Shown in pieces: positions 12,813 to 24,108 of a DNA stretch of 64,000 nucleotides. The notes beneath the pieces were generated by a model, which worked only from the letters and a program-made list of their open reading frames with translations, did not search any database and was not told the DNA's origin. This DNA is from Callorhinus ursinus (Eukaryota > Chordata > Mammalia > Carnivora > Otariidae): contig NW_020313057.1 of assembly GCF_003265705.1 (NCBI RefSeq), positions 1,256,850 to 1,320,849 on the forward strand, given 5' to 3'. Within the stretch, counting starts at the first letter, position 1, and every line of letters begins with the position of its first letter. The position numbers were made by a program, and so were the translations under genes.

Positions 12813-13006
12813 GGGGCACCTGGGTGGCTCAGTCAGTTAAGCATCTGCCTTCAGCTCAGGTCATGATCCTGAAGTCCTGGGATCGAGCCCCACGTCGGGC
12901 TCCTTGCTCAGCGGGGGCCCTGCTTCTCCCTCTGCCTCTGCTGTTCCCCCTGCTTGTTCTCACTCTCTCTCTCTGTCGAGTGGATAAGTAAAATCTTAAA
13001 AAAAAA
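12813..13006 (+). mobile_element. Can-SINE inside L1M
   Basis: The head is GGGGCACCTGGGTGGCTCAG and the tail (A)n after AAATCTT. The direct repeat AAATACAGTGA (12802-12812 and 13007-13017) is L1 ORF2 sequence that is restored when the SINE is removed in the mind's eye. Confidence 0.94.
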
Positions 13007-13390
13007 AATACAGTGAATATTATTCAGCCTCAAAAAGCAGTGAAAGTGGGATGTGTGCTAAAACATAAATGAACCATAAAAATTTTATATTAATTGAAGT
13101 AAGTGAGACACAAAAGGATTTATTAAGGGTCGAAGGAGGGGGCAACAGTGAATTATTGTTTAATGGGTACAAGTTTCTGTTTGGAATGATGAAAATCTGG
13201 AAATGTATAGCAGTGATGATTTCACAATATTATGAATATACTTAAAGCCACTGGATTGTACGTTTAAAAATGGTTAAATGGTAAGTTTTATGTAATATAC
13301 ATATATTACTATAGTAAGAAATGTATTTTAAAAAGGGCATAGCAAACAACAGGAGGAACTCCTAAGATGAAATGATTTGAGTATCAAAAA

Positions 13391-13839
13391 GATTAATCTC
13401 AGGAAACAAACTGAGTGTTACTGGAGTGGTCGGGGGTGGGAGGGATGGGGTGGCTGGGTGATAGACATTGGGGAGGGTATGTGCTACGGTGAGCGCTGTG
13501 AATTGTGCAAGACTGTTGAATCACAGATCTGTACTTCTGAAACAAATAACGCAACATATTTTAAGAAAAAAGAAAAAGAAGAAGATAACAGGAGAGGAAG
13601 AAAAGGGGAGTATGTCAGAGGGGGAGACGAACCATGAGAGATGATGGACTCTGAAAAACAAACTGAGGGTTCTAGAGGGGAGGGGGTGGGGGGATGGGTT
13701 AGCCTGGTGATGGGTATTGAGGAGGGCACGTTCTGCATGGAGCACTGGGTGTTATGAACAAACAATGAATCATGGAATACTGCACCAAAAACTAATGATG
13801 TAATATATGGTGATTAACATAACAATAAAAAAATTAAAA
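13391..13839 (+). mobile_element. 5'-truncated carnivore L1, two-module 3' end (copy 1)
   Basis: Only the 3' UTR is present. Module A (from TAATCTCAGGAAACAAACTG to about 13560) and module B (about 13650-13835, ending GATTAACATAACAATAAAA) are related to each other and separated by an A/G-rich linker. Flanks at 13386-13403 and 13840-13857 share AAAAAGATTAATC followed by NCAGG, a target-site duplication. Because L1 itself reads TTAATCTCAGGAA at this point, the 5' junction may have been closed by microhomology. Open frames on both strands here are UTR artefacts. Confidence 0.85.
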
Positions 13840-13860
13840 AAAAAGATTAATCACAGGAAC

Positions 13861-14484
13861 AGAATAAAACACAACAAAAATAATAAGCCATTAGTTCATA
13901 ATTATTAAAAATGGTAATTAAGAGATAACCAGGGATTTATTCTGCCTATCATATAAAACTATATTTCACGTTAATCAAGGAGTTTTTAAGGAATGTTCTC
14001 CTTTATAGAAGAATTATAATGAATAAATTCAGATAGGATGAAGTTAGAAAAATCACCATTTTTTTCATCCCTCATGAAATAATGGATCAAGGCAACAATG
14101 ATTTATGGATGCAGAATCTGTGTTTGTGAAAAAGCAAATATTTGAAGGATCTTTCTTATTTGTGTGTACTTTTAAGGGTAATGAAGGGGATATACATATG
14201 AGAACATTTTAGAGCACCAAAATGGGTACTTGTTACTATCTCATTTGTTTCCTAATGCTTGTGTTCTTTCATTAAAAATCCGTTTGTATAACACTATGTG
14301 TTAACTTTACTGGAATTTTAAAAGATACCAGTTTGTAACTACTAAAACAGCACTAGTAGAAGCAACTTATATATCAAGAATATTTGAGTTTGTAGTAATT
14401 TTCAACATGTAGACTCTGTTAAAGTGCAACTTTAACAAGCAAGTCAACAATTTGATATGAAGAAAAAAGTAACCTGGCAATGAA
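13861..14484. other. No gene seen
   Basis: AT-rich DNA between two L1 segments. No named repeat or coding signal was recognised. Confidence 0.5.
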
Positions 14485-14876
14485 TTCAGGAAAGGTGCAG
14501 AATATAAAATTAACATACAAAGCCAGTAGTGTTTCTATACACTAACAATTAAATTTGTGAAAAAGAAATGATACCATTTATAGTAGCATCAAAAACAGTA
14601 GAATAGGAATAATCTTAAGAGATGGGAAATCTCTATAGTGAAAATTACAAGGCATTGATGAAAGAAATTGAAGACACAAATGAATGGAAGACAATATTAC
14701 TAAAATGTCAATACTACCAAAAGTCATCTATGGATTCACTGCACTCTCCATCAAGTTTTCTAAGGCACTTTTTACAGAAGAAAGGACACTCCTAAAATTG
14801 ATGTGGAACTACAAAAGACCTCAAATACCACAACAGAAACAAAAAGCAAAACAAAACAAAATGCTGAGAAAAAAAG

Positions 14877-15040
14877 ATACCTGGGTTGCTCAGTTGGTTA
14901 AGTGCTTGCCTTCAGCTCAGGTCATGTTCCCAGGGGTCCCACATCAGGCTCCTTGCTCAGCGAGAAGCCTTCTTCTCCCTCTGCCTGCTACTCCCCCTGC
15001 TTGTGTTGTGTGCTCTCTCTCTGACAAATAAATAAAGTCT
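14877..15040 (+). mobile_element. Can-SINE with internal deletion
   Basis: Head CCTGGGTTGCTCAGTTGG, core CATCAGGCTCCTTGCTCAGC and tail AAATAAATAAAGTCTT are present. The segment between CCCAGGG and the CATC core is shortened. It lies inside L1 ORF2. Confidence 0.85.
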
Positions 15041-15143
15041 TTGAAAAGGCCCACAAAACCGAGGCATCACACTTCCCGTCTTCAAGCTTTACAATAAAGG
15101 TAGTCATCAAAACAGTTTGATAATGGGATAAAAATAGACACCT

Positions 15144-15324
15144 GGGGCACCTGGGTGGCTCAGTAGGTTAAGCGTCTGCCTTAGGCTCAGGTCATGTTCT
15201 CAGGGTCTTGGGATCCACACTCAGTAGGGAGTCTGCTTGTCCCTCTGCCCCTTCCCCCACTTGGATCTCTCTCTCTCTCTCTCTCTCAAATAAATAAGAC
15301 CTTTACCAAAAAAAAAAAAAAAAA
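15144..15324 (+). mobile_element. Can-SINE with internal deletion
   Basis: The GGGGCACCTGGGTGGCTCAG head, a CT dinucleotide run and the AAATAAATAAGACCTTT tail plus poly(A) identify it. The GAGCCCCGCATCGGGC part of the core is missing. It interrupts the L1 phrase AAAATAGACAC, seen again as AGACACATAGATC about 200 bases on. Confidence 0.88.
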
Positions 15325-16004
15325 GAATATATTACAAACAACCAGACACATAGATCAATGGAACAGAATCACGAGTCCCAAGATAAGCCCAAGTATATAT
15401 GGTCAACTAATATTTGACAAGGGAGCCAATAAATGGTGCTGGGATAATTGTATATTCACATGTAAAAGAATAAAACTGGACCCATATTTTACACCATTCA
15501 CAAAAATTAACTTGAAATGCATAAAATACTTAAATATAAAAAAAACATACAAACAAAGCTCCTTGACATGGGTCTTGTTAAGGATATTTTGAATATGACA
15601 ACTAGCACAAGCAGCAAAGTAAAAATAAACAGGTGGGACTACATCAAACTAAAAAGCTTCTGCACAGCAAAAGAACCATCAACAAAATGAAAGGACAACA
15701 TACAGAATTGGAAAAAAAAAACAACAAACTACATGCCTGAGAAGGGGCTAATGCCCAAAACATATGAAGAACTCCTACAACTTAATAGCAAAAAACCAAA
15801 ACAAAACAAAAGAAACAAACCGAAACCCAATTTAAAAAATGACTAAATAGACATTTCTCTAAAGAAAATACGAAAATCCAACAAGTACATAAAAAGATGT
15901 TCAACATCACTAATCATTAGGGAAATGTAAATATCCATTTTCTCATATGTCTCATATAGATACTAAAGAAAAAAATGAAGGAAAAGTATTCTTGTAATAA
16001 GAGC

Positions 16005-16400
16005 TCTTGGGGTTTACTTTCTTAACAACTTCCCCATATATCATACAGCTGTGTTAGCTACAGTCCTTATGTGGAATATTATATCTCTACTACTTATTTA
16101 TCTTATAAGTGGAAGTTTGTACCTTTTGACCACCTTCCTCCAATGTCTGCCTCCCTCCAAACTCTGCTTTTGGTAATCACAAGTCTGATCTCTTTTTCTA
16201 TGAGTTTGGTGTTTTGTTTTGTTTCGCTTTCACATTTAAGTAGGATCATACAGTATTTCTTTTTCTGTCATACATTTCGGTTAGCCTAATGCCTTCAAAG
16301 TCCATCCATGTTGTTGCAAATGGTAGGATTTTTTTCACTTTTCATGAGTGAATATTCCTATACATATATAATAATATTCCTGTGTATATTATTAATTCTG
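16005..16400 (-). mobile_element. L1M 3' region, minus strand
   Basis: The + strand reads ATAAGTGGAAGTTTGTACC, then AAGTAGGATCATACAGTATT and CCATCCATGTTGTTGCAAAT, which is the antisense of an L1M ORF2 end and 3' UTR. It lies beside a + strand ORF2 fragment but in opposite orientation. Confidence 0.8.
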
Positions 16401-19085
16401 ACATTTGTCAGATGTCCTTAGTAAATTTGAATCTATATTGTTTTAGCTCTTTAAAATATAGCAGAAGATTTCATAGTATCACCACAAGAACTTTTTTTGA
16501 GAGCCTAAAGATTTAGTTCAGTCATTTCAAAAGATTTTAATGGGGATTTAGTTCTTGGTAAATTTGACATTGTGATATAGATATTACTTTAACATTTCTC
16601 CTGAGCCTTAAGTAGTATAATGTCAGGTGTACCATTCAAATATTTGTGTGTTCAAATCATCAGGTTGTTTATGGAGACCTGCAGGATAATTTTTAAAAAT
16701 AACTTTACAAGAATGATCTACTGTCATGGCCTCCTAGACCAGGAGTAAGACCCCCCTCAAAATTTTTCAGTGAGCTAATGTTCGAAGATTTGCTTTTACA
16801 ATCATAATTTTATTAAGTATTCAAAACACTTCTTGTACTCTAATACTATCACATATCTGAGCAAGTAAATGATTATATTAGATTGGAGCTGAGTATTCTC
16901 TTCTTGGGTGATGTGTAGACATGAATAAGGACAGGAGACCATCTTTAAATTTTCCCCAAGTTGAGCCTGGAGTTTCCTGAAGAAACATGTACCTGAAGTC
17001 TGATTAATCATGCTAATGAAGGCCCAGCTTCACAAATGTTTTGACTTCAGGTGCTTTCTGTGGAATCAAAAAGGTCATTTTCTTTTTTGTCAAACCTTTG
17101 AAACAGTTGGGTGATGCTTATATATCTAGCAACTTTTAACATCTAAAATATTGATGACTAATAAGAGGAAGACATATGAAAGAAACAAACTCATTGAACA
17201 TGAATTCACTGTAGCTAAAATACAATGATTATTTTTTATTATCAATAACCCAACCTTAATAATAATGTAGTAACATTCCTTTCTCTTCCAAAGAGCCAAC
17301 TGGAAAAACTAATGATCAATCAAGACTAGGTTTGTTAGATTTTCTAGAGTAAGAAAGAATAGTACCTAGGTAGGTGGGTGGATGGATGGATGGTTGACAG
17401 TGTCTCAGGAGCATACCAGAAGTAGAAAGTCAGGAGATGACTCAAGTTTGAGCTCAAGTGGATTAAGACTTTTTCAGGGTAGGAAAAAAAAAAAAAGAAT
17501 CGGACAGATTTGTGACATAAATAGTTAGGATTTGTGCATACATAAGATGAGGGTCTTGTGTAAAGACTTGATAAGTAAACTGTTTACCAAAAAGTGAGTT
17601 GTTTGTTCAAGTTGGCAATCTCTTGTCCCAGTAGGAAAGCCGTTTGCCCACAGAAGCAAACTGTTAGCCTGGTCAGATTGGTCTGCAAGAATTTCTTGAA
17701 GCAACAGCAAAGCAATATATTGATTGAAGGCTTTTTTCGCCCTGGAATAAACAGTTAAGTCATATTGACACAGGGGGCTCCAAATCCTAGTCTCAAAAGT
17801 TAAACTATATTGATACAGGTTGTATTAATCCTCACCTAGGGACATATTTTTCCTTATACTAGGCTGTCCTCAATAACACTACCTTTAATATCCCCTAGAA
17901 TTAAGAGGCATGTTCAGGTATGAGTCTTAAATCAAATTGCCCAATTTGATTAAATTTTATCCCCCAAAAGAGCAGAAAAGCTAATGATACACCGGAACCC
18001 TGAGACTGCTGATGGCTTATCCCATCCGTCAAGTTGCTGTTTTCATTAACAAGAACTTTAGTGGGACATATATTTTTTACCTTATAACATCACAGGCAGA
18101 ACGGAACATGCAAATACCTGGGCAGATGTTTAGCCTCATAGGGAACAACTTCACGGGATGCCAGCTCAAGTGAAACTGGAGTTCAATCATTCCATTCTAA
18201 TGATGCTACAGGAAACAGGACAACGGATGGAGAAGGCAGAGGGAATGATGGGGGTTGGACACCCATGGCTTGAAAAATAGCCTGAAATGGTGTTTTCTCC
18301 ATTCATAACTTAACAAGGCTACCTAAGGGAATCCTTGTAAGTAGAAGTGAAACTGTAATTCAAAGTATGAGCTGTTAGGATAAAAAGAATACTGCTAGTC
18401 CTGCTACTAAAGATTACAGAACAGAGGGATTGTTCCTCTTCAATATCATACTGGACTGTGGAGAGATGGCATGAAGTGCATTTTGAAGTCAAGTCTGGGA
18501 GAAGAAAAACTGAATGGGGGAAAAATCATAGGAAATTACCAAGGGACTTATGGGGAGAGAGACGAGAAAGCAACCTTGCAGACACTTTAAAGCACTGGTG
18601 TATTCCATTTCTTTTGACTTGGCACCTCACCCTGACCCCCAGTTCCCAAAAGTTGCTCCATCCACAAGTTAGTATTTATTCCCCAGGGGAAGTAGAGTTG
18701 CTCACCTGCTATTTCTAAAACTACTATTAATAGAGCCCCCAAAGCACTCCTGTCTCCCCATCGAATCTCAAAAACAGTAACGCACTGCAATCTGCAATGG
18801 AGACTTGTCAATTAAAATAATGGATCTTTAGTCACAAATCGTTATCACAATTTGACTTTAAAGTGAATGGAGGAAGTATGGTAAGGGTAAAGGAAGGGCA
18901 ATGGCGAGAAAAACTTGCCCATGATTCCAGAACCGGCTGATTTTTCAAAGAAGGCTGGGAATACAGGGGAAAGAATCAAGTCCCTATGGCATTGATTCTG
19001 GCTCAACAGGTATTAACTCTGAGGACAGACAGGGACACCTAGGCATTCTGAAGCCTCTCAGTATTTCCTGGTTGTGTTTTTTATA
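16401..19085. other. No gene seen; (GGAT)n patch near 17376
   Basis: 2.7 kb without a recognised gene. There is a short (GGAT)n microsatellite near 17376-17392 and poly(A) near 17486. The frame at 18458-18718 (+) has no domain I recognise. Part of 17700-18400 could be LTR-derived, but I cannot support that. Confidence 0.45.
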
Positions 19086-19475
19086 AAAATATTTAATTGA
19101 AGTACAACAAAATTTAATATATGCTATGTGTAAGTGTACCTACATGGTTGAAAATTCCTCTCTGCTGTGTAGTATTGCCTCCCGTGAATGAATACACCAC
19201 AGTTTATCCATTCAGCTATTAATGGACATTTGGGTGGCTTATAGTTGTGGGCTACTACACACAGTGCTGCTGGGAAAGGTCTAATACGTGTCTTTTGTTG
19301 AAATATATAGATTTTTTTCTGTTAGATATTTTGCTAGAAGTAGAATTGGTGGATAGGAGCAGGTACGTACATGTTCAGCTTGGTTGAGCACGTTGAGTGG
19401 GTTCTGCCAGTCAGTCTTCCAAAGTGGTCATAACTATACACCTTATGCCAGTCATACTAATGGGATATGAAGTTC
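19086..19475 (-). mobile_element. Old L1M ORF2 end, minus strand
   Basis: AATACACCACAGTTTATCCA, TTAATGGACATTTGGGTGG and AGAATTGGTGGATAGG, followed by TCTTCCAAAGTGGTCATAAC, are the antisense of the ORF2 3' end, strongly diverged. Confidence 0.72.
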
Positions 19476-20055
19476 CATTTCTCTTGCAAACAATTGGTAT
19501 TTTCCGTCCTCCCTCCCCATATTATCTTGTTTCTTTATATCAAGTCTCTCTAGTCAAGTCTAGAATTTTAGCCTTCCCTTCATCATGCAAAGTTAGGACA
19601 CACAGTCCTTCAAGACAGCAGCATGGTCAAGGGGCCTCTGGGTTCCAACAAAGGGACCCAGATATGGTGATAGGACAATGTCAAAATTCTATAGGGTCAA
19701 AGTAGGTAACTTCCAGGAGGTTAAGCCTGGATTTTTTTTTTTTGGTCACGAAACTGAATATTCCTGTCACATAACTCTGGTTATAAAGTATGTGCAAAAA
19801 TTATCTTAAATTTACAGAAAGGGAAATTTATGCACAGAGGTTAAACGTTAAAGACCATCTCCTTTAGACTCAAGTGCATATATGCCTTTGCAATGTTTTT
19901 CTGCAAGGCTATATTACTTATTTATTGTGTGTACACATTTTTTTTAAATTGCAATATCCCAGGTTAGCTCTGTTCAATATTTCTGTTGTTCCACAAATTT
20001 GTTCATCTTCACGTCTATCTATTTATTCATCAATTTGTTTAATTCTTTATTATCT
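19476..20055. other. No gene seen
   Basis: Unassigned sequence. The 102-codon + frame at 19397-19705 begins in L1 sequence and continues without a recognisable motif. Confidence 0.45.
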
Positions 20056-20205
20056 GACTACCCACTAGAATACATTTCGTAAGGGGAGAAGTTATGTCTG
20101 ACCTGTTCAGTTTTTCTATATCTAGTACTTGCTGTGTCTCTGGCACAGAGAATAGGGTGCTCAACAAACAGTTTGGTGGGAATGAACTGAATGACTACAT
20201 GACTA
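20056..20205 (+). mobile_element. L2 3' end
   Basis: The order CCCACTAGAATACATTTCGT, then GTTATGTCTGACC, TAGTACTTGCTGTG, CTGGCACAGAGAATAGG and TGCTCAACAAACAG parallels the L2 3' terminus. Confidence 0.65.
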
Positions 20206-20286
20206 CTGAAAGGAATTTCACAAACACTTGGAAGAATGAAGAATGAGGCATTTTTTTTTTAAATAATTAAAATGGAAACATTCTTT

Positions 20287-20431
20287 TTTTTTGCTGCTCC
20301 TCATAACTTTATTTTTGGGGGGCTTTTAGGTTTTTATATTAATCCACTTAACATACAGTGTTCTGGTAGTTTCAGGTGTACAATATAGTGATTCAACAAT
20401 TGCATACATCACCTGGTGCTCATCATGACAA
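20287..20431 (-). mobile_element. 5'-truncated carnivore L1 3' end
   Basis: Antisense of the L1 terminal block: the minus strand contains TTGAATCACTATATTGTACA, CCTGAAACTACCAGAACACT and GTATGTTAAGTGGATT. It ends in poly(T) at the left. A flanking direct repeat, GGAAACATTCTTT (20274-20286) against GGAAAACATTCTTT (20432-20445), marks one insertion event. The same terminal block occurs at 36090-36225 on the other strand. Confidence 0.88.
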
Positions 20432-20445
20432 GGAAAACATTCTTT

Positions 20446-23187
20446 ACTTAAAGCAACTGAATCTGATGGGAAGTACCTTATGCTTAACAATTTCAGACAA
20501 TTCCTTTTATGGCAAGATTCTGTGAACACATAGTTAAAATAAGTCTGTAAAGAGCCTCTCTAGGAGTTAGGAAAGCTGGTATGCCACGACTGAGGAGGGG
20601 AGACAGAGAACTATAAAAGCAAATTCTCAGGGTTCTTTCCTGTCCTATTCCTAGTTACAATATTTGCTATTAGTTTTATGTTCCCATGAGTTACACATCT
20701 GCACTATTTTTAAAAGTATCTAATATTGCCTAGTGATGAGGAAAGCAAAGCAGCTGTTACCTTTTGTCACTATATTTAGTTCTTGTAACTACTAAGTTTA
20801 GATACAGAGTACTGAGTGTTACTGCATGCATTGATCATTTACAATGAGAAGACTGCAAGTCTTAAGAGAGTCATCTAATTCTTCCTCTTTTTCCAGGTAT
20901 CTAGCCATTCCAGACACATAGTTCTCTACCAAGTTTTTAAAATTTCTATGAGATGAAATAAAATTACCTACCCTCTTTTGGTATCATACTGAAGCTTCAT
21001 ATCCTTAAGCTTCAGCAACCTTCCTTATGTTTTATCCTTACTTGTGATATTACAGTTTGAGTTCATTCCTACTTCAGAGAAATGCTTTCCTTTTCAAGTT
21101 TTAAAAAACCAAATGGTCTTTCCTTCCCTGGTCAGTCTCGGAAGAGGCTGCCATCTGACCCAAAGGCACACTGTCCTGTCTCATGTACAGTTATGCTGGT
21201 TGTGTCTCGCTGCTCTCTCTAATTTGCATTGTAACTAATGTAAAGGTGGATGGTGTTGTTTGCAGCCACAGGAGTAGCAAATGCAGATGTGTTGGAAATA
21301 TTGTCATAGTTGTTGGAGGAAGTCTCTGTCAGCATTTTTCAGAAGAAGGAAACAGCCGGAGCTTTTTATAATGTAACATTAATTACAATGGCCAAGCACC
21401 CTGGCATAGGCTGAGGATCTGTTTATGATACACCTGCCAAGAATACTTTGAAATGCCTCATGACATGTGTCTCATAAGAGGTGTCACCCCCTGCAGTTGC
21501 TAGCCAGCAGTTCTTTTTTTTCTTCCCTCATCCCTGGTCTGTTCACTGTTGGTCTGGCTACTCAAATACACAGCAACTTAAAAGTTAAGAGCCGTAATTA
21601 ATGAGGTGAGATTAACAAGCCACTTAATAAAGCTACTGTATCCATTGGCATGGCTAAATACTTCCAATGTTCAAGCTGTGATCTGGAAATCTAATAAAAT
21701 AAAATGGATCATTTCTCACTTTGTACAATTAAGTTTATTTGTGGAGATTTGTATTTTGAACGTGACCTTCAAAAGCCTAGACGGATAATGAAACCTCAGA
21801 AAACCAACCAGCAGGTGGCAATATATAGACTTCCCTGAGGCTTACTGATTGCGCATTATATAGGAGACAGTTAAATTTATTTCCGATTTAGTTTGGCAGT
21901 TTACAGAAATTCTGGGAAAAGGAAATACTTAAACCAAGCAAAGGAGAGCAAGCAAATTTTATCTCTTGGTGATTACAATAATTTTTTGTAGGTAATTTTA
22001 CATTTTCTCTAATTCTTGGGCATTATGTATTAGATAATAATCACCGAGGTTTTCAGTTTCCTGTTTTTAGCATAACTCTTTGGAATGCAGTTGATTACAA
22101 AGTAAAACTAAAGCATTTTTAAACACTTTTGAGTAGATCGCCATGTTTAAGGTTTTAGGAAGAATTATAAAAATTCAGGACAGTAATATTAAACTTCCTG
22201 ATAAATTTACTTCATATGTATTATGATGTTTGTATAATCTACCTGTTCATAAAATATTTCAGAATTTTACACGAAGATTCTGGTAAGAGGAATATATGGT
22301 TGTCTGTTGCAAGAGTTGTGTTATGTCAACAGAGGCATTAAAGAAAGCAAATACCTATGCTTTCAGGCCACAGAGAGGCTGAACACTTCTTCTCTCTTCA
22401 AACTCACTCTATAATCAAAAAATTAGAAAAGATACAGGATCTTCACTTCTCATTACTGACCACTGAAAGCAGCTGTCCCTAACTTGGATAGGGAGTAAGG
22501 AAGCTGGAAGACCATTATCAGTAAGTTGGTAACTCTACTATTTGTCTGCCTCAGAATATGGAATGAAAGGCATTGAGCCCAACATTGGATATTGTATAGC
22601 TTTTTCTCTAATGGAAGGATAACCTGCTAATATTAATTATCAGCCAGCACAGAAAATCTAATACAAAGCATTATTACAGTGTTACTTTTCTCCTTATAAA
22701 TTCTGCTAACTCCTGCACACCAGGGATGTGAGTGGATATTGAAATCAGTAGCAGATGAATGATGGATGACTCATAAATTGGCTTGTGTGTTGGTTTATTT
22801 AATTAGTTTATTAGAGTTCTCTGGAATCATCTAGGCACTGTGCAAAACTAATATATACAAGAATATTTAGCTGTCCAATTAGGAAAACATAAATTAGTCA
22901 TATCGTCTATGCTGTAAAAACCACAACTGCCAGAGAAATTAAACAAATGAAAGGCTAATAAAAATAAATGTTTTCCATGTACTCTCAGTGCCCTGTGCAT
23001 GAAGGCAGTGCAGTAGCCCAAGCTAGTAAGAAGGAAACTTCTTTGAAATGAGTTTGGCCATTTGGAACAGTCAGTTTTGCCTGTATTATTTATTTGCTTA
23101 TTGATTGATTGGTTGATGGTGGGAAGTCGTCTTTCCAATAGCAGAATTTATGAAATTTCTGACGTTATATCTAAAATTATATCACAG
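20446..23187. other. Repeat-poor unique stretch; possible conserved non-coding DNA
   Basis: About 2.7 kb with no SINE or L1 that I recognise, the longest such gap in the left half. It holds a CTCF consensus (21808) and a run of homeodomain-like TAATTA cores with an adjoining SOX-like ACAATGG at 21377-21391 (ACATTAATTACAATGG). No exon was recognised. Conservation must be tested by alignment. Confidence 0.4.
21808..21820 (+). promoter_or_regulatory. CTCF-binding motif, forward
   Basis: CCAGCAGGTGGCA fits the CTCF core CCASYAGRKGGCA at every position. It lies in repeat-poor DNA, not in a SINE. Binding is inferred from sequence only. Confidence 0.55.
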
Positions 23188-23380
23188 AGGGGCACCTGGG
23201 TGGCTCAGTCAGTTAAGAGTCTGCCTTCAGCTCAGGTCACGATCTCAGGGTCCTGGGATCGAGCCCTGCATTACATCACATCGGGCTCCCTGCTCTGTGG
23301 GGAACTTGCTTCTCCCTCTCCCTCTGCTTCTCCCCTCTGCTGGTGTTCTCTCTCTCTCTCTCAAATAAATAAAATATTTT
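23188..23380 (+). mobile_element. Can-SINE with 10-bp internal insertion
   Basis: Near-consensus head (GGGGCACCTGGGTGGCTCAG) and AAATAAATAAAATATT tail. At 23270-23279 an extra TTACATCACA splits the GCATCGGG core, the only such case among the copies here. Two overlapping open frames are SINE artefacts. Confidence 0.92.
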
Positions 23381-23384
23381 TTAA

Positions 23385-24020
23385 AAATAAAAAGTAAATA
23401 AAAATTACAGAACTACAATAATTATTAGAACATATCCTTTTGTTGTATGCTTTTATTTTTGAGAAGCTGAAAGTTCTACTTGAGTTAATCATCTCTTTTG
23501 TTCCTGTCCACCTTGAAGATGACAAACCATTAGTTGGACATGGATCACCAGTGAGCTGAGCAGTAACTCTATTTAAAAGAAAACTTAATGCACATTAGGA
23601 TCTGCTTTGTCATGAGCTCTGTGGATTTTCAAAGGTGATTTTCCCATCCAATAGTCAATTCTCTCAGTCTTTTAATTTTATCAATAAATCATTAACCATA
23701 AAAAATCATGGAATCTGGACTAAAACAAAAAGTAAATGCAGTGACTACATATCCTGTATAACAAGTCTAGGATTTAACTCTCTTAAAACTGACAGGTTTA
23801 TGATCATTATTAGTTAATGTTAAAAATGAAATGACTATTCCTCAGTAGAAAGAGGCTGTGGATTGGGATACAGTCTTTTTTTCCAGTTATCTCTGAAGCT
23901 TGAATAACTAATTGATGCCCATTTGCAATTCTAGGATCATATGATTTATAATATAAACTGTAGACTACATATAAGCTATATATTATACAGATACATCTAT
24001 CCATATATAATACATATATA
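23385..24020. other. No gene seen
   Basis: AT-rich sequence, ending in a TATA-dinucleotide-rich stretch at about 23960-24025, next to the tail of a minus-strand L1. Confidence 0.5.
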
Positions 24021-24069
24021 TATATCCTTGTTGCAAATGGCAGGATTTCCTTTTTTTCTCAAGGATGAT

Positions 24070-24072
<3 letters not shown>

Positions 24073-24106
<34 letters not shown>
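24073..24106 (+). repeat. (AC)17 microsatellite
   Basis: Seventeen uninterrupted AC units in a position where old L1 elements often carry a CA/TG run. The uninterrupted length makes it likely to be polymorphic. Confidence 0.95.

Positions 24107-24108
<2 letters not shown>

Larger units (their letters stand above)
10861..13335 (+). mobile_element. 5'-truncated L1M: ORF2 C-terminal half plus 3' UTR
   Basis: It starts abruptly in the reverse-transcriptase region (AGGTCAGGAACTAGACAAGG, encoding the conserved RQGC turn) and continues colinearly through ORF2 to the 3' UTR. The UTR ends with the L1MA/MB-like CACTGGATTGTACG and TTAAAAATGGTTAAATGG phrases near 13245-13280. Frameshifts and stops are frequent, so no protein is made. 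Two SINEs are inserted within it (11973-12159 and 12813-13006). Confidence 0.88.
14485..15950 (+). mobile_element. L1M ORF2 C-terminal fragment
   Basis: It is colinear with L1 ORF2 from just after the RT core (TTTCTATACACTAACAATTA) through ACACATAGATCAATGGAACA and ACATCACTAATCATTAGGGA. It stops before the 3' UTR, so both ends are truncated. Two SINEs interrupt it. The frames at 14684-15031 and 15194-15592 are chimeras of L1 and SINE sequence. Confidence 0.85.

Noticed and set aside
13484..13765. Overlapping open frames on both strands in the L1 3' end (also at 47695-48063)
   Set aside because: They lie within the L1 3' UTR and recur in both copies because the DNA is homologous, not because a protein is conserved.
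17700..18400. Possible LTR or retroviral remnant
   Set aside because: No terminal TG/CA, polyadenylation signal order or coding motif could be supported by eye.
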